Below, one piece after another: positions 62,147 through 64,000 of a stretch of 64,000 nt of DNA. Below the pieces are notes generated by a model. That model searched no databases. It was not told where the DNA came from and was given only the letters and a program-made list of their open reading frames with translations. Origin of the DNA: CAVVAL01 sp963742725 (GTDB lineage Bacteria; Actinomycetota; Actinomycetes; Mycobacteriales; Cryptosporangiaceae); NCBI GenBank assembly GCA_963742725.1, contig CAVUMX010000003.1, forward strand, positions 620,001 through 684,000, read 5' to 3'. Position numbers and translations under genes: made by a program. Within the stretch, counting starts at the first letter, position 1; each line of letters starts with the position of its first letter.

Positions 62147-63100
62147 GTGCCCGACACCATCCTGTCGACGTTCCTGAGCCTGCGCGCGACGTCACCGCAC
62201 CACCGGACCCTCACGCTCGTCGACGAGCAGGGCCGGGACGAGGCGTGGCTCACCGTGGGCGACCTCGGTGCCGCGGCGGACCGCGTGGTCGCGGCGCTGC
62301 GCGCCTGGGGGTTCGTCCCGGGGGACCGGATGCTGCTGGTCTACCCGTCGTCGCTGGAGTTCGCGGCCGCACTGCTCGGGTGCCTCGCGGCGGGCGTGGT
62401 GCCGATCCCGGCCCACCCGCCGAACCCGTTCCGGCTCGCGCAGGACCTGGCGACGCTCACCACGACGGCCACGGGCGCACGGGGGGCGCTCACGACGAGC
62501 GCGTACGACCGGTCCCGGATGGCGGCCGCCGGCCAGGACGGCGCACCGGCGTGGCCGAGCCTGCGGTGGTACCGCACCGACACGGCGCCCGAGCCCACCG
62601 GCCCCGTCCCCTGGTACCAGCCCGATCCGGACGATCCCGCGCTCATCGATCCCGACGGCGCGACCGTCACGCACGTCAAGCTGGCGCACCGGATCGCAAG
62701 CCACGTCGCCGACCAGGGTCTCGACGCGGACGCGCGAACCGTCCACTGGGCGCCGGAGTACCACGACACCGGCCTGACCAGCACGATCCTGGCCACCATC
62801 GTCAGCGACGCGCAGACCACGCTGCTGACGCCCGCGACGTTCCTGCGCCGCCCGGCCGTCTGGTTCGACGTACTGAGCCGGGTACGGGCGACGCACACCG
62901 CCGCGCCCGGGTTCGCCTTCACCCACGCACTGCGCGAGACGACGGCCGAGCAGCGGCTCGCCTGGGACCTCAGCGCCCTGCGGGTCGTCACGCCGGCGTC
63001 CGAGCCGGACGACCCGACCACGCTGCCCGTCTTCGCCGCCGCGTTCGCCAGTACCGGCCTGCGCTACACCGCACGAGTCAACGTTGGGGAGAGACTGTGA
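62147..63100 (+). CDS. Half-length fatty-acyl-AMP ligase-like protein
   Basis: 317 residues from GTG 62147 after GGGAGG. The N-terminal half follows FAAL enzymes: 'AWGFVPGDRMLLVYPSSLEF', 'AAGVVPIPAHPPNPFRL', 'WAPEYHDTGLTSTILATIVS' and 'TFLRRPAVWFDVLSRVRATH'. Two things are missing. The AMP-binding loop (usually 'TSGSTGxPKG') is replaced by 'DPDGATVTHVKLAHRI'. The protein also stops where full enzymes (about 580 aa) continue with 'YGLAEATL' and the C-terminal lid. It ends in a GTGA overlap with the next gene, so the short form is probably deliberate and used for binding rather than adenylation. Confidence 0.72.
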   Translation: MPDTILSTFLSLRATSPHHRTLTLVDEQGRDEAWLTVGDLGAAADRVVAALRAWGFVPGDRMLLVYPSSLEFAAALLGCLAAGVVPIPAHPPNPFRLAQDLATLTTTATGARGALTTSAYDRSRMAAAGQDGAPAWPSLRWYRTDTAPEPTGPVPWYQPDPDDPALIDPDGATVTHVKLAHRIASHVADQGLDADARTVHWAPEYHDTGLTSTILATIVSDAQTTLLTPATFLRRPAVWFDVLSRVRATHTAAPGFAFTHALRETTAEQRLAWDLSALRVVTPASEPDDPTTLPVFAAAFASTGLRYTARVNVGERL

Positions 63101-64000
63101 CGAGCTACCAGGGCATCCGGGTCGCGACCGCGCTGGACGACCCGCGGCTGTACGAGATCGACGGCGAGTTCCGGCAGATCTTCACCGACATCGCCTCGCT
63201 GGCGATCGCGTCCCGGATCCAGAAGAGCCGCTTCTTCCACCGGTCCGGTACCACCGCCCGGGGCGTCCTGCGGCTCCACGACGACCTGGATCTGCCCGCC
63301 AACGGCTTCTTCCGTCCGGGCGGCGCCTTCGACGTGGTCGCCCGTTACAGCAACGGCATGGAGAGCGACGACCTCGCGCCGGCGATCCGGGGGCTGACCC
63401 TGCGGTTCCTCGCGCCCGGCGCCGGAATCCAGGACGGCCTGCTCGACCTGCCGCTCAGCTCCGGCGAGTGCTTCTTCGCGAGCACGGCGGCGATCTTCCG
63501 CCAGTCGGGCGGCACCGACGAGGACAAGGCGGCGCTGGTCGACGGCATCCCGCACTTCCGCGACACGGTCTGGGGCAGCTACCGCACGGCCACCTCGTTC
63601 GCCGAGTACCACTACCACTCCCAGTCGCCGCGCTGCCTGGTCGACGACGACGGCCAGGTCTGGTTCGTCCGGTACCGGCTGGTGCCGTCGGACGGCACCC
63701 CCGACCGTGGCCAGTTCAGCCCCGGCGAGCTGTGGCTCCCGCCGGACCCGCCGCACGAGCTGACCCGCCCGGACGGCGCGACCGGCTCCCGCACGTACCT
63801 CCACGACGAGCTGCGCACCCGCGTCCAGCGCGGACCGATCGGCGGAACGCTCCAGATCCAGATCCGCCCGGTCACCGGCGACGCGGCGGCGGACGAGGCA
63901 GCCCTCGACGCCTCGCTGCCCTGGAACCAGCCGTGGCGTGACGTCGCGACCGTCCGGCTGGACACGCTGGTCGACAACGCCGAGGTCGAAAACGTCCGCT
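63097..64000 (+). CDS. Catalase-like heme protein (y4iL/SrpA-like), 3' end outside the window
   Basis: GTG 63097 overlaps the AMP-ligase-like stop; the frame stays open to the window edge (301 residues seen). 'ARGVLRLHDDLDLPANGFFR', 'VARYSNGMESDDLAPAIRGL' and 'ESGECFF'-like 'LSSGECFFASTAAIFRQSGG' match the catalase-fold family without a full catalase N-terminus. The end 'DVATVRLDTLVDNAEVENVR' leads toward the conserved 'NPW' region. Members are heme peroxidases acting on lipid hydroperoxides or unknown acyl substrates. Coupling with an acyl-ligase-like protein suggests a fatty-acyl substrate; this is inference. Confidence 0.75.
   Translation, partial: MTSYQGIRVATALDDPRLYEIDGEFRQIFTDIASLAIASRIQKSRFFHRSGTTARGVLRLHDDLDLPANGFFRPGGAFDVVARYSNGMESDDLAPAIRGLTLRFLAPGAGIQDGLLDLPLSSGECFFASTAAIFRQSGGTDEDKAALVDGIPHFRDTVWGSYRTATSFAEYHYHSQSPRCLVDDDGQVWFVRYRLVPSDGTPDRGQFSPGELWLPPDPPHELTRPDGATGSRTYLHDELRTRVQRGPIGGTLQIQIRPVTGDAAADEAALDASLPWNQPWRDVATVRLDTLVDNAEVENVR

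Overview
The window comes from the chromosome of a very high-GC actinomycete. The pointers are strong G/C bias at third codon positions, frequent GTG starts, two AfsR/SARP-type regulators, several WD40 proteins, a CHAT protease and actinobacterial families such as DUF3618. I cannot name the genus. Both edges cut genes: a WD40 protein on the left and a catalase-like protein on the right. I see no rRNA, tRNA, CRISPR array or prophage.

Layout. (a) 1-5.3 kb: the end of a WD40 protein convergent with an AfsR-like SARP/NB-ARC/TPR regulator, then a small unknown protein. (b) 5.3-21.8 kb: an apparent LacI regulon. A LacI regulator (6345-7367) sits among leftward genes (binding-protein-like protein, regulator, broken 2OG-Fe(II) oxygenase). 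To its right lie a branched-chain-type ABC importer, then an operon of beta-hydroxyacid dehydrogenase, M24 hydrolase, E1 alpha and beta and aldehyde dehydrogenase, and a leftward Mo-hydroxylase pair whose large subunit is frameshifted. Copies of a TGCAATCGATTGCA palindrome lie in front of every one of these units, so I read the block as one uptake and oxidation pathway. Its substrate cannot be read from the sequence. (c) 22.1-38.9 kb: accessory genes, including a Pro/Tyr-repeat membrane protein, a 14-bp tandem array, a two-gene unit sharing an Asn/Gly-rich motif, two more beta-propeller proteins, a P450, a guanidine-modifying enzyme, a CopD/CtaG membrane protein, a decayed second AfsR-like gene and a secreted beta-trefoil protein.

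(d) 39.1-45.0 kb: a leftward four-gene unit of a 57-residue protein, a DUF6338 membrane protein, a 1274-residue CHAT protease and a TIGR02996/leucine-rich protein. (e) 45.1-49.8 kb: a PRC-barrel protein, a GGDEF-EAL protein, an orphan Liv-type lipoprotein, a 158-bp MITE-like insertion between two convergent genes, and a small prim-pol-like protein. (f) 49.8-57.9 kb: an aromatic-acid region with a NitT/TauT-type importer, an IclR regulator, an MFS exporter-like protein, PobA and a benzaldehyde-type dehydrogenase. A shared TTCCGCTSAGTGGAA box stands before the IclR gene and between pobA and the dehydrogenase gene. (g) 57.9-64 kb: a PhoX-like phosphatase, a BrkB/DUF3618/holin-like envelope operon, a histidine-kinase remnant, a lipoprotein, and a half-length acyl-AMP-ligase-like gene coupled to a catalase-like gene.

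Three genes carry simple indels in G/C runs (oxygenase, Mo-hydroxylase large subunit, second AfsR gene). Some of these may be sequencing errors rather than real lesions. Positions, motifs, repeats and overlaps were read by eye; family names come from recognised motifs, with no database search.
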